Of a DNA stretch of 64,000 nt, positions 17,309-25,292 are shown piece by piece. The DNA lies in assembly GCA_012031035.1 (NCBI GenBank), contig JAAUUT010000009.1:21779-85778 (forward strand), read 5' to 3'. The notes under the pieces were generated by a model. The model was not told the origin of the DNA. It saw nothing but the letters and a program-made list of their open reading frames with translations, and did not search any database. Position 1 is the first letter of the stretch. Each line of letters opens with the position of its first letter. The DNA is from Candidatus Altimarinota bacterium. GTDB taxonomy: Bacteria > Cyanobacteriota > Cyanobacteriia > Cyanobacteriales > Microcystaceae. A program made the translations under genes and the position numbers.

Positions 17309-18913
17309 TTAAATTTCACCTGTTGCTAACATCTGAATTAAACGAGGCGTACCGGGATCGAATCCTGCCAAATCCCACGAAAGCGGATCTTTTGGATCTA
17401 CTAAGGTAATTTGGTAAGGCGCTAGAGTCACGTAGACTGCCTTAACATTTGGGTTAACCTTCTGACGATATTGAGCTAACATCGGTGAGGGATGATTATA
17501 TCCTGCCCAGCTTTCGCTATCCGTCCAGAAACAGATAACATCTGCTTTGAACTTATTCTTAATCGCCCACTGGTAAGCAACCGAGGCATCAGTCCCGCCA
17601 AAGTTCTGGTTACTTGCTTTATGCAAAGCAGAACTGAAGGTGTCTTGTTGAGAAATTCCTAAATCGCGAAATTCGGTAGAAAATCCACGTATTACATAGT
17701 TACTCTCGGCTTTTGCCGTCACTAGTGCCATAGCAGTCGCAATTTCACAGCAACTCAACCCAACAGAATCGACGACTCCGCAAGACATAGAACCAGAGAT
17801 ATCGACTGCGTGTAGAAACACTTTACCAGATGGTTCGGTAATATCGAACGATAATTCTACTGCCTTCTCTAAGATATCTACGATACGAGCCACAGGCTTC
17901 CAAGTTTTTTTGCTGCGTCCGTTACGTCCGCCAGAACGATAGGTTTTAAGTGCCTTGAGGACATCAATCGGGTGAATTCGTCCCTTACGCAGGCGTTCTG
18001 CACTGTTGAGAACGGCTTTAACGCGATTGAGGTTAGTTGGTTCGTCAGCACGCAATACACCCAGTTCGGTTAGAGAACCCAAGTTGCGCAGCATTGCACC
18101 GATAGGCATCTCATTAAACAGCAACTGCCATGCCTGCTTGTTCATATTACCGACAGGGGCTGCCATTTCGTGGGTCAGATGTCCTTGCGCGATCGCCTCA
18201 TGAGTTTCCTTTGGATTGCGTTTCAGCCACTCATACCACCAAATCTGTGCTAAGGCATCACAAGGAATCTCAGCCGGTAGTTCATCCCAACCTTGAGTAA
18301 CCCAACGAAATAGTTCGTTATGGTCTTCGGTAGTTGGTTTGACGTGGAACAGTCGCAGGGCATCTCGATTTGTAAAACCTTGACGCTGCTGATATTTAAG
18401 CAATTGATACGCCAATCCCTTTACGTCGGGACGAGACAGCCACTGTTTGCCAGCTTCGCGAACGATCTTGCCAAATCCTCTTAGGGCTTTAGTATAGTTA
18501 AGCCATTCGTAGAAATGGCTACCAGTACGAACGACTTGGGGGAATGCTTCTTGGAATGCCTTTTTTGCTTCTGGCGTTTCTCCCATCGATAATAAAACTA
18601 AGGCAAAGATGGGCGCGCTGTTGTTAATTGCTCGTCCGTCGCTGGCGTAGAGAATTTCTAGCGCCACGCGGTTAGGATCTTCAGCAACGGCTTTTTTGAC
18701 AACCAAGATAAAATCTTTGGTTAACTCGTGCTTTCCGGCATAATAAGTACTCTGAGCAGTTCCAATCAGCAAGCAGCGTCGCAGCATATTCCACGCGCCT
18801 GCATCAAACATGAAACCGCCCGAACGACCTTGAATCATTTCCGATTCTCTGCCTGGAATTGGTTGGGTCTGAGGCGTACCCTTCTTCTTATTCGTAAAGA
18901 ATTTGTAATTCAT
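17309..18913 (-). CDS. rsr: Ro60/Rsr-type TROVE domain RNA-binding protein
   Basis: Bacterial ortholog of the Ro60 autoantigen, 534 residues. The TROVE HEAT-ring domain covers about residues 15-350 (MLRRCLLIGT, TYYAGKHELT, RVALEILYASDGRAINNSAPIFAL). The C-terminal von Willebrand A domain has an intact MIDAS, D371-x-S373-x-S375 in AVDISGSMS. Ro60 binds Y RNAs on its outer surface and misfolded RNA ends in its central hole. I placed the start at 18913, where a strong GGAGG site sits 5 nt upstream; an in-frame GTG/ATG further up lacks this. Two tRNA/Y-RNA-like elements lie immediately upstream on the same strand and probably share its promoter. Confidence 0.95.
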   Translation of the reverse strand: MNYKFFTNKKKGTPQTQPIPGRESEMIQGRSGGFMFDAGAWNMLRRCLLIGTAQSTYYAGKHELTKDFILVVKKAVAEDPNRVALEILYASDGRAINNSAPIFALVLLSMGETPEAKKAFQEAFPQVVRTGSHFYEWLNYTKALRGFGKIVREAGKQWLSRPDVKGLAYQLLKYQQRQGFTNRDALRLFHVKPTTEDHNELFRWVTQGWDELPAEIPCDALAQIWWYEWLKRNPKETHEAIAQGHLTHEMAAPVGNMNKQAWQLLFNEMPIGAMLRNLGSLTELGVLRADEPTNLNRVKAVLNSAERLRKGRIHPIDVLKALKTYRSGGRNGRSKKTWKPVARIVDILEKAVELSFDITEPSGKVFLHAVDISGSMSCGVVDSVGLSCCEIATAMALVTAKAESNYVIRGFSTEFRDLGISQQDTFSSALHKASNQNFGGTDASVAYQWAIKNKFKADVICFWTDSESWAGYNHPSPMLAQYRQKVNPNVKAVYVTLAPYQITLVDPKDPLSWDLAGFDPGTPRLIQMLATGEI

Positions 18914-18946
18914 CTTTCCTCCGTCCCTTTCGGGCAAAACAGACAG

Positions 18947-19071
18947 GGGGCAGGACAGGAATCGAACCTGTAATAACCGATAACCCTCGCTCTACGTCCT
19001 TTGCAGGCAAGAAGCGAACAAGGATTTTTTCTCCTAAGATTGGTACGCAACCAACCCAGGAATCCTGCCCC
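18947..19071 (-). ncRNA. tRNA-mimicking Y-RNA-like RNA (element B)
   Basis: A 125-nt tRNA-like element ending 33 nt before the Ro60 start. Outer stem: GGGGCAGG / CCTGCCCC (19071-19064 with 18954-18947). T arm: ACAGG-TTCGATT-CCTGT (18970-18954 side). D-arm-like hairpin: TCCT...AGGA enclosing TTGGT/ACCAA. There is no anticodon arm. In its place is a ~50-nt insert, shared with element A, that can fold into a long hairpin with loop TGCAAA. Bacterial YrlA Y RNAs are known to sit beside rsr and to mimic tRNA; this fits that family, but the order of modules is unusual. No encoded CCA. Not an amino-acid tRNA because it lacks an anticodon. Confidence 0.7.
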
Positions 19072-19082
19072 ATAAAGTAATT

Positions 19083-19211
19083 TGGGTGGCGGAGCGGGAC
19101 TCGAACCCGCGACCCTCCGGTTAGAAGCCGATAACCCTCAATTCTTCGGCCTTTGCAGGCAAGGGGCGAACAAGGATGTTTTAGATGCTCTATCCACTGA
19201 GCTACCCGCCA
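19083..19211 (-). ncRNA. tRNA-Arg(UCU)-like RNA with 53-nt Y-RNA-like insert (element A)
   Basis: Without positions 19131-19183 it forms a perfect 76-nt cloverleaf: acceptor TGGCGGG/TCCGCCA, D arm GCTC/GAGC, anticodon stem TCCGG/CCGGA with loop CTTCTAA (anticodon TCT, 19125-19123), variable GGGTC, T arm GCGGG/CCCGC with TTCGAGT, discriminator C and an encoded CCA (19085-19083). The 53-nt insert interrupts the 5' strand of the anticodon stem after its second base. It nearly repeats the insert of element B and contains CTTG-CC ... GG-CCG-AAG, a good match to the bulged Ro60-binding helix of Y RNAs. Too short for a group I intron. Best read as a Y RNA derived from tRNA-Arg. Confidence 0.7.
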
Positions 19212-19227
19212 CATAATTTGTATTACA

Positions 19228-19257
19228 TTTATACTACAAAAAGAAGGTAGGTGTCAA
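19228..19257 (-). promoter_or_regulatory. Sigma-70-type promoter for the Y-RNA-like/Ro60 operon
   Basis: On minus: a perfect TTGACA (-35, 19257-19252), an 18-bp spacer, and TATAAA (-10, 19233-19228). The predicted start site is about 7-8 nt further, leaving only a short leader before element A at 19211. This is the most consensus-like promoter I see in the window, fitting an abundant small RNA. Confidence 0.65.
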
Positions 19258-19350
19258 TAGGTATTATAAAAACAAGTACAGGAAAGCAATTGTCGGTACT
19301 ACAAGAATGCGATCGCGCTTCAATTCTCGAAAGGAGAATTTACCATCTCG

Positions 19351-20190
19351 TTATGCTGCCTCTACTTGTAACCGAACAATACGACCAGAGTTTTTGAAAA
19401 TTGGAACCAAAATGAAGGTAATATATCGTGCCCATAAGGGAAGGCGATTGCGGTGCGCGGCAAATTCAGTCAAGTAGTATACTTCCTCTTTAAGCGCGAT
19501 GCCAGATGCCCACGCTTCCAATTCTCTTGAATCATCAATACCCCATTTGAACTCAGCACTAGTTTTCGATACCGTATCATGCCGCTTCGTACTTCTAGCA
19601 GACTTGCGACCCAACACATCAAGCACGACTTCTACTGGGGCTAATCGAGAATGAACCTGTCGCACGATTTCGCGGTTGTCTGCTTCGCTCAAATAAGGTG
19701 TAACCCCCTCCAAAATCACCATAATTGGCTGCTCTGGCAAACGCTGAATCCGGTCTATCCAGGTAAAATCCAAAATTGACTGAGCAATAAATTGATAGCG
19801 ATCGTTCTCTTCAAACAACTGATGACGTAGTTCAATGACTTCTGGAAAATCAACTTCATACCAGCAAATCTTGTTGTTATCTACTCTCGTAAATCGAGTA
19901 CACAAACCTGCTCCTAAGTTAACAATAGTCGTATTAGGATAAGCATTGATGAAATTTCTAACAATGCGATCGTATTCTTTCGCACGAATAGCACAGCCAA
20001 GTTGACTTGCCCACCCTTGCGAATATTTAGCAAAATCGTAATCTACTCTTGTAGCAATTTCAATTGCTTTTGGATCGCTAAGAATCGGTGATGGACGCTG
20101 TGTTTCTGTGGAACGAGCATACAGCGTAATCATTAAGGTTTCTGGCACTCCCGTAAGTTTAGCCGTAGAAATTGGCATTTGTGCAGTCAT
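19351..20190 (-). CDS. SAM-dependent methyltransferase, LCM/TcmP-like (PPM family)
   Basis: A 279-residue methyltransferase of the leucine carboxyl methyltransferase-like family, which includes polyketide O-methyltransferases (TcmP). Markers: the N-terminal LYARSTETQRP.ILSDPKA block, motif I TIVNLGAGLCTRF, YEVDFPEVIELR at strand 2, and MVILEGVTPYLS at motif IV. I chose ATG 20190 over the TTG at 20205. The family methylates small-molecule hydroxyl or carboxyl groups; the substrate is unknown and no biosynthetic cluster is adjacent. Confidence 0.85.
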   Translation of the reverse strand: MTAQMPISTAKLTGVPETLMITLYARSTETQRPSPILSDPKAIEIATRVDYDFAKYSQGWASQLGCAIRAKEYDRIVRNFINAYPNTTIVNLGAGLCTRFTRVDNNKICWYEVDFPEVIELRHQLFEENDRYQFIAQSILDFTWIDRIQRLPEQPIMVILEGVTPYLSEADNREIVRQVHSRLAPVEVVLDVLGRKSARSTKRHDTVSKTSAEFKWGIDDSRELEAWASGIALKEEVYYLTEFAAHRNRLPLWARYITFILVPIFKNSGRIVRLQVEAA

Positions 20191-20477
20191 AAAAATCAAA
20201 AGCAAGTTCGTGGAGCTTGAGTTTTTTTAAATAGGAATTATTCTCAAAAACTTGTCTCCATGCTATCTAAAAATTTCTGCCTTGCCAAGATTGTTCTAAA
20301 TTTCTGCGCTACTCACAGTTACACCTTACCAACCAATCTCAAAAAAGCATAACAACCCCAAAGTAAAGCGACCGACGAGAGATTATCGGTTGAGTTCGAG
20401 GTTATCTGCGGCGGGCGATTGGGGAAGTTAGATGCTAGATCTGTTTGAGAATATCAGGGAAATCAATTTATACAAGA

Positions 20478-21011
20478 TTAACGAATGCGTAATTCAACTA
20501 CTTTATCTTTGATAGTTACATCATGGTCGCCAAAGAAGTTTTGTCCTAGCAGTCCGATAGGAAGATGGGGCGAAACTACGACATCGACATTTTTGAGAAC
20601 TAAACCGCCAGCTTGAACTGAGTTAGCACGTCCTATCCCTGCTTGTACGATTCCTCCTGCTGTTGCTAAGGAGACTTGTTTGTTTGCATTCATGCCGATT
20701 GCTTGCGCCATGCTAGGATTAATAGTCGTCGCACTTGCTCCTGTATCGAGAAGCATCTCAAAACGTTGTCTGCCATTGAATGTTACATCAATGACTGGGA
20801 TGCCGCCATCTCGACGCTTAATTGGAATGCGGTATGTCCCTGAAGGCGAGATACTGGGTTGAGATAGATTATCTCCGCAAACATTACTAAGGTCGAGTAC
20901 CTGACCGCTAGCACTGCGCATAAAACAGCCTGGTTGTTCTTGGGTTTGGGCGGTCTGGGGAGCTAGAACTATTCCCGCGACTACAATAACAGCACTCAGA
21001 ATCGTCTTCAT
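20478..21011 (-). CDS. Retropepsin-like aspartic protease, secreted (clan AA)
   Basis: A 177-residue protein with a signal peptide (hydrophobic residues 4-19, cleavage near AQTQEQ) and a single retroviral-type aspartic protease fold. The catalytic loop is LLDTGASATTI (residues 87-97), preceded by IPVIDVTFNG. The flap-like and second psi-loop segment is LLGQNFFGDHDVTI. Such one-domain retropepsins act as dimers; here it would work in the periplasm. The cysteines in the region between signal and domain suggest a small disulfide-stabilised pro-segment. Substrate unknown. Confidence 0.85.
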   Translation of the reverse strand: MKTILSAVIVVAGIVLAPQTAQTQEQPGCFMRSASGQVLDLSNVCGDNLSQPSISPSGTYRIPIKRRDGGIPVIDVTFNGRQRFEMLLDTGASATTINPSMAQAIGMNANKQVSLATAGGIVQAGIGRANSVQAGGLVLKNVDVVVSPHLPIGLLGQNFFGDHDVTIKDKVVELRIR

Positions 21012-21106
21012 CGAAATAGGGATTGATTAATAATAAGCTTTAGAGTTATGATTATAGATTGCCCAAAAAGCCTGTCAAACTAACATTATCTCCCCTAGCT
21101 TTTGTT

Positions 21107-21463
<357 letters not shown>

Positions 21464-21633
21464 TTATTTCTCTATTTTTTATTGCTCATCTTATCATTTT
21501 ACTCCAGTAAAATTAAAAGCTTATAACTGGGAAAATTTTCCAATTGAAATCAAAATCAATCGATAGTTAGGTAGCAAAGGATGCAATTCTAAGTAAAAAT
21601 TATAGTAAGTTTCAAGCAGAAAAAAAGATTAAA

Positions 21634-21789
21634 TTAAGTTTCGGTTTGCGATCGCCTGCGGCGGCAGCGTTCCGAGCAATACTTAACCTCATCCCAACAA
21701 GTTGCCCATTTTTTTCGCCAAGTAAAAGGAAGTCCGCAGACAGGACAAATCTTAGTCGGAAGCTCCGATTTTGTTCGCTGACGTGCCAT
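21634..21789 (-). CDS. DUF2256 domain-containing small zinc-finger-like protein
   Basis: A 51-residue gene. Family signature: [18 protein letters not shown], then [19 protein letters not shown]. The four-cysteine pattern CPxC...C...C...C resembles a zinc knuckle followed by a basic Arg-rich tail. DUF2256 proteins are often encoded near photolyase/cryptochrome genes; none is present here. Function unknown. A HIP1 site lies in its last codons. Start ATG 21789, stop TAA 21634-21636. Confidence 0.85.
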   Translation of the reverse strand: MARQRTKSELPTKICPVCGLPFTWRKKWATCWDEVKYCSERCRRRRSQTET

Positions 21790-21912
21790 ACTTGAAATAT
21801 CTACAGATAAATCTACTATAGCAAGCTAAAATGGGTTGTCAATTGCTTACCACTCTTCTTTTTAAAAGTAGAAAATATGAATATTAATTATTTCAAATAA
21901 TCGAGAAATCCA

Positions 21913-22140
21913 ATGCCTATTTCTAAAACAGAAGCTAAACAAATATTAGAACGTTTGATTTTTGATGACGAACGTCCTTCAGACTGGGTACAAGATGTGT
22001 GGGGATTGAGTCCTATGTTGGGAGATAGTGCGGCAAAACTTTTGGAAGTTTTTGAAGCGTTGATTGAATGTTCTTCGCAAGAAAAATTAGAAAATTTAGT
22101 GCAAACTTACACTCAAGATTATCTAGAAGAAAGCAATTAG
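21913..22140 (+). CDS. Small conserved-looking protein of unknown function
   Basis: 75 residues, acidic and helical. It starts MPISKTEAKQILERLIFDD and contains a distinct DWVQDVWGLSP turn followed by two amphipathic helices rich in Leu/Glu. No motif I can name. Composition and clean start support a real gene. It is flanked by a short palindromic repeat (22146-22174) on its 3' side. Confidence 0.55.
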   Translation: MPISKTEAKQILERLIFDDERPSDWVQDVWGLSPMLGDSAAKLLEVFEALIECSSQEKLENLVQTYTQDYLEESN

Positions 22141-22217
22141 CGATCGGCAAGAGCCGCTACCCGGAGGGTAATCGTCTTAAATGATAACGGCAAAGTCGAT
22201 CGCTAGTAATTCATAGT

Positions 22218-22511
22218 CTATTTGCCGCCGTAGAAAAAAGCAATCTCTTTGTCTTTGAGAGGTGCAAACCCAGCATCGACAAGCTTGCGATTTAACTCGT
22301 CTTGCGCAATGTGCTTAGCGCCAATTCTAACAATTCGCGATCGCATTGTATTGCTAACGCCACTGCGCTGTCTGTTAGCTTCTAGGGACATAACACTATT
22401 GTAAAGTTCTAGCTTTTCTGAAGGAATCGGCGTACCGTCAAAATCGATTCCTTTGGCGATCGCGATATCAATAGCATCAGCGCCTGTGGTAGATTGAGTT
22501 TCAGCAGACAT
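22218..22511 (-). CDS. Conserved-looking small cyanobacterial protein, function not recognised
   Basis: 97 residues, soluble, no signal. The central block LYNSVMSLEANRQRSGV is followed by a basic MRSRIVRIGAKHIAQDELN and a C-terminal DKEIAFFYGGK. The ordered, charged composition with an invariant-looking C-terminus suggests a conserved cyanobacterial family, but I cannot assign it. It is monocistronic and divergent from the BlaI-type regulator gene. Confidence 0.55.
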   Translation of the reverse strand: MSAETQSTTGADAIDIAIAKGIDFDGTPIPSEKLELYNSVMSLEANRQRSGVSNTMRSRIVRIGAKHIAQDELNRKLVDAGFAPLKDKEIAFFYGGK

Positions 22512-22669
22512 AATAATGTTTTTAAAGGGACGAAGCTATTTTACCAAAAACGCTGACTTCCCAAAATGAGATTATTTTAATGATGTATTAACAAAACTAA
22601 CTAAAATATCTGCGGTACAATTAGCTATCTCTACTAGGTTCATCTTACTTTTGAAAGTCTATTATTGAT

Positions 22670-23092
22670 ATGTCTCCGTTACCCGATTATCGACCTAAAC
22701 AATTATCTTTAGGCCCTCTAGAAACCGAAATTTTAAACATTATTTGGGAACTCAAGTCTGTTACGGTTAAAGACGTACACAAACAAATTTTATCCGATCC
22801 CGATCGCGAATTAGCCTATACTTCCGTAACTACCGTTCTCAATCGATTGACGAATAAAGGATGGCTAACAACTTATAAAAAAGGTCGCGTTTTTTATTGG
22901 GAACCATTAGTTTCTAAAGAAGAAGCAACAGCGATTAAATCTTACGAACAATTACATCAATTTTTAGCAATTAGCAATCCTGATGTCGTAGCTTCTTTTG
23001 CCGATCGCTTGGATACAACGAGTCTGAAAAAATTAGAAGCGATCGCATCTCGTATTGAAGAAATTCGTCGCCAAAGAGGAGATCGAAAGTAA
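22670..23092 (+). CDS. BlaI/MecI/CopY-family transcriptional repressor
   Basis: 140-residue winged-helix repressor. Markers: LGPLETEILNIIWELKSVTVKDVH at the N-terminus and the recognition-wing segment YTSVTTVLNRLTNKGWL, followed by GRVFYWEPLVSKEEA. The C-terminal helix serves dimerisation. In BlaI/MecI systems the repressor is cleaved after a membrane M56 peptidase senses a signal, and exactly such a gene follows with a one-base stop/start overlap (TAATG at 23090-23094). No beta-lactamase is adjacent, so the regulated target is unknown. Confidence 0.92.
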   Translation: MSPLPDYRPKQLSLGPLETEILNIIWELKSVTVKDVHKQILSDPDRELAYTSVTTVLNRLTNKGWLTTYKKGRVFYWEPLVSKEEATAIKSYEQLHQFLAISNPDVVASFADRLDTTSLKKLEAIASRIEEIRRQRGDRK

Positions 23093-23947
23093 TGCACGCT
23101 GTAATGATTTTCTTCGCTTTAATTCTAGCACTAAGTCTTAGAATGATTCCCATCAAAACGATAGGAACTTGGCAAACTCGTTGGCAAAAAACGTTATTTC
23201 TTTTCCTCTTTCCTCCGCTATTACTCTTGATGACAGCGATCGCGGTTTCGTGCATGGGATATAAAGGCGTAATGTTAGGCTGGCAAGTTGGTTTATTTAG
23301 CTATATTTTAGCTATGGGGTTTCTGTTTTTTGCTAGCTTTTTATTGATACAGCTATTTTATCGAGCCTGCGATCGCAACAAAAATTCATAGTTATAGACA
23401 GCAAATTGTAGAAGGGAAAATTGCTAGAATTTTAGAAATTAATTTTCCTTATAGCGCCCAAATTGGCTTTTGGAAATCAGAACTAATTCTTACGCAAGGA
23501 ATTTTAAATATACTAGATCGAGAGCATTTAAAAGCTGTTTTAGCACACGAACAAGCACACTATGATAATCGAGATACTTTCTGGTTTTTCTGGTTCGGTT
23601 GGGTACGTTCTTTTACAGCTTGGTTGCCTAAAACAGAATCTTTGTGGCAAGAACTTTTATTATTAAGAGAATTAAGAGCAGATCGCCAAGCCATTCAACA
23701 AGTCGATTCGTTATTATTAGCAGAATCTTTACTGTTAGTGACTCAACAAGTCAGTCAAATTCCTTTTGTTAATTCATCTCAAAGCTTTTGTGCGGCTCTT
23801 CATGAAACCATTCATCACAACCGTTTAGAAGAGAGAATAGAATTAATTTTAAGCGAGGATAATAGTTCTGTTGAATGTATTGGGTGGAGTTGGAGTTGGA
23901 TAATTCTTCTATTTCTTCCTTTAATTACCGTACCATTACATTACTAA
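23092..23947 (+). pseudogene. M56 family membrane metallopeptidase (BlaR1-like), frame broken once
   Basis: Partner of the BlaI-type repressor. The first frame gives two to three N-terminal membrane helices and stops at 23391. The next frame continues without a gap: KIHSYRQQ...PYSAQIGFW, the zinc motif LAHEQAHYDNRD (HExxH), LRADRQAI (third-ligand region), and a final hydrophobic helix. Removing one A from the A5 run at 23380-23384 rejoins a single ~284-residue protein, the normal length for short cyanobacterial M56 enzymes that lack the penicillin-binding sensor. Either a recent mutation or a base-calling error. Confidence 0.8.
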
Positions 23948-24030
23948 TGTTAGTGAAAAGTTCTACAATCCTTTAGTCTTTTCACCTGTTGGTAAAATTA
24001 TCTTATCCTCAAATCACTCCTGTTTTTTTA

Positions 24031-24783
24031 TTAGGGATATAGTCTCTCGATTTCTTTTGCGGTTGCATCGTGTAATGTAATTATCTTGGTTGTATCGGGT
24101 GAAGGCGATAGATTTTGATATCCGATAAAATTAAGACTATTAACATCTATAGATAGCTCGATAGGTGCGATCGCGACTAAACTATCTCGAATTTCTTTTT
24201 CTATTGCGTGAATTTTCTCATTGCTAAGCTTGTCTTTCAATACTCCGATACGCATATAGCAATCGTTATCGATTGAATCGGGTTGTTTGTGATATTTATG
24301 GAGTAAGTTAAAGTTTTGGCATTCTAAACGAAAGCGATCGATATCGAGAGAAATTCGCGTATTTTTAGACGACCATCCCATTAGTACGGCAAAATTGCCT
24401 TGAAACTGAAATGAACGTTCAAAAGGATGTCGATTTTTACTTAAAAAACCGTAGTCGATCGCCCGATTATAACCACCAATTTTAATTTGAATGGGTAGGC
24501 GATCGCTCTGACGAATAAAATCGATAAACTCGGATAAATTAATATACTTCTCTTCGCTTCTATTCTCTAAAAACCACTTACTTATAATTCCTTTTTTCGT
24601 TTTTAACCCTTCACATCCCATAAGCGTAGCGTGTATTTGTTCGATTGGATAACTTTCAAACTTTTCTTGAAGCGATTTAGAAAGTTGTTTTTGCAAGGAT
24701 TCGATTAATAATTGAAAAGCAAGGGGTTTAGTTCTATAAAAAGCAACTAAACTGACATTGGGAAGCTCTGGGATAGAAATCAT
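24031..24783 (-). CDS. 2H phosphoesterase-like protein
   Basis: A 250-residue protein with one clear 2H-type motif, IHATLMG (H-x-T-x, about residues 49-55), and a fold pattern with two related halves like 2'-5' RNA ligase/cyclic phosphodiesterase proteins. The second H-x-T position appears as CYMRIGVL in the C-terminal half, so the second catalytic histidine is missing. Catalysis would be impaired or different. Soluble, monocistronic. Family assignment rests on this motif and the layout only. Confidence 0.5.
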   Translation of the reverse strand: MISIPELPNVSLVAFYRTKPLAFQLLIESLQKQLSKSLQEKFESYPIEQIHATLMGCEGLKTKKGIISKWFLENRSEEKYINLSEFIDFIRQSDRLPIQIKIGGYNRAIDYGFLSKNRHPFERSFQFQGNFAVLMGWSSKNTRISLDIDRFRLECQNFNLLHKYHKQPDSIDNDCYMRIGVLKDKLSNEKIHAIEKEIRDSLVAIAPIELSIDVNSLNFIGYQNLSPSPDTTKIITLHDATAKEIERLYP

Positions 24784-24839
24784 TCAAACAAATAAGCAGG
24801 AGATTAGTGGGAATTCCCTTTCAAGATTTTAAATCATAG

Positions 24840-25019
24840 CTATTGCTGATTTTCGTTTTCTTTAATAAGCGTCTGACATTTTCTTCCTGCCTCCACAGCA
24901 TCTTTTAGTAAAGTTCTACTTAGATTGAAATTTCCGATTTTCATGGCTTCTACTGCATCAGATGAGAGTTTAGTCGCTCGTGCGGCGTTTTTGAGGATTT
25001 GATTAGTTCTCTCGTTCAT
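24840..25019 (-). CDS. Small helical protein of unknown function
   Basis: 59 residues from ATG 25019 to TAG at 24842-24840. Entirely helical in character (NQILKNAARATKLSSDAVEAM, EAGRKCQTLIKENENQQ) with one Cys and no hydrophobic segment. It starts 8 nt after the stop of another small helical gene on the same strand, forming a two-gene unit. I do not recognise it. Resembles accessory or antidote-like small proteins in size only. Confidence 0.5.
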   Translation of the reverse strand: MNERTNQILKNAARATKLSSDAVEAMKIGNFNLSRTLLKDAVEAGRKCQTLIKENENQQ

Positions 25020-25027
25020 CGATTCGG

Positions 25028-25225
25028 TTACTCTCTTTGTTCGGCAATGATGGATTCTAGATTTTCTGCGATCGCATATAGCTTATCTGCCTGGGCAAAA
25101 AGAAGGCTAGCATTACTCTCAAAACTCTCACTTACTGCATTTTCAGCTTCTGCGTACAGGTTGGCAATAATCTCCTGTAAGGAAAGATAAGCTCGTTCGA
25201 GGGCAATTAATGTTCTCTGTTCGAT
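25028..25225 (-). CDS. Small helical protein of unknown function, start uncertain
   Basis: About 65 codons ending at TAA 25030-25028 (final residues NLESIIAEQRE). Acidic, alanine-rich helices (AEAENAVSESFE, LLFAQADKLYAIAENL). No ATG, GTG or TTG lies in frame between the upstream stop and the coding-like region. The only start with a purine-rich site (AGCGAGG) at good spacing is an ATC at 25225. The start could be a rare codon or the sequence may carry an error. Paired with the 59-residue gene downstream. Confidence 0.35.
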   Translation of the reverse strand: MEQRTLIALERAYLSLQEIIANLYAEAENAVSESFESNASLLFAQADKLYAIAENLESIIAEQRE

Positions 25226-25292
25226 AAATTTACCTCGCTTGAGTAGATAAGCTTATATTAAAAGTTAATGGTAGGCAATGTCTAAAAAATAG

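Noticed and set aside
19131..19183. Group I or archaeal-type tRNA intron in the tRNA-Arg-like element
   Set aside because: 53 nt is too short for a group I intron, it lies in the anticodon stem and not the loop, and bacteria lack the bulge-helix-bulge splicing enzymes. The same segment occurs in element B, which has no anticodon arm.
18888..19214. A 108-codon minus-strand open frame across the two tRNA-like elements
   Set aside because: Its sequence is simply the tRNA-like and Y-like RNA read as codons; RNA structure explains it fully and no protein family matches.
23371..23391. Programmed frameshift in the M56 gene
   Set aside because: A5 followed by TTCATAG has no slippery heptamer or downstream stem; a simple one-base indel explains it better.
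24031..24783. True 2'-5' RNA ligase
   Set aside because: Only one of the two H-x-T motifs is intact, so enzymatic assignment is unsafe.
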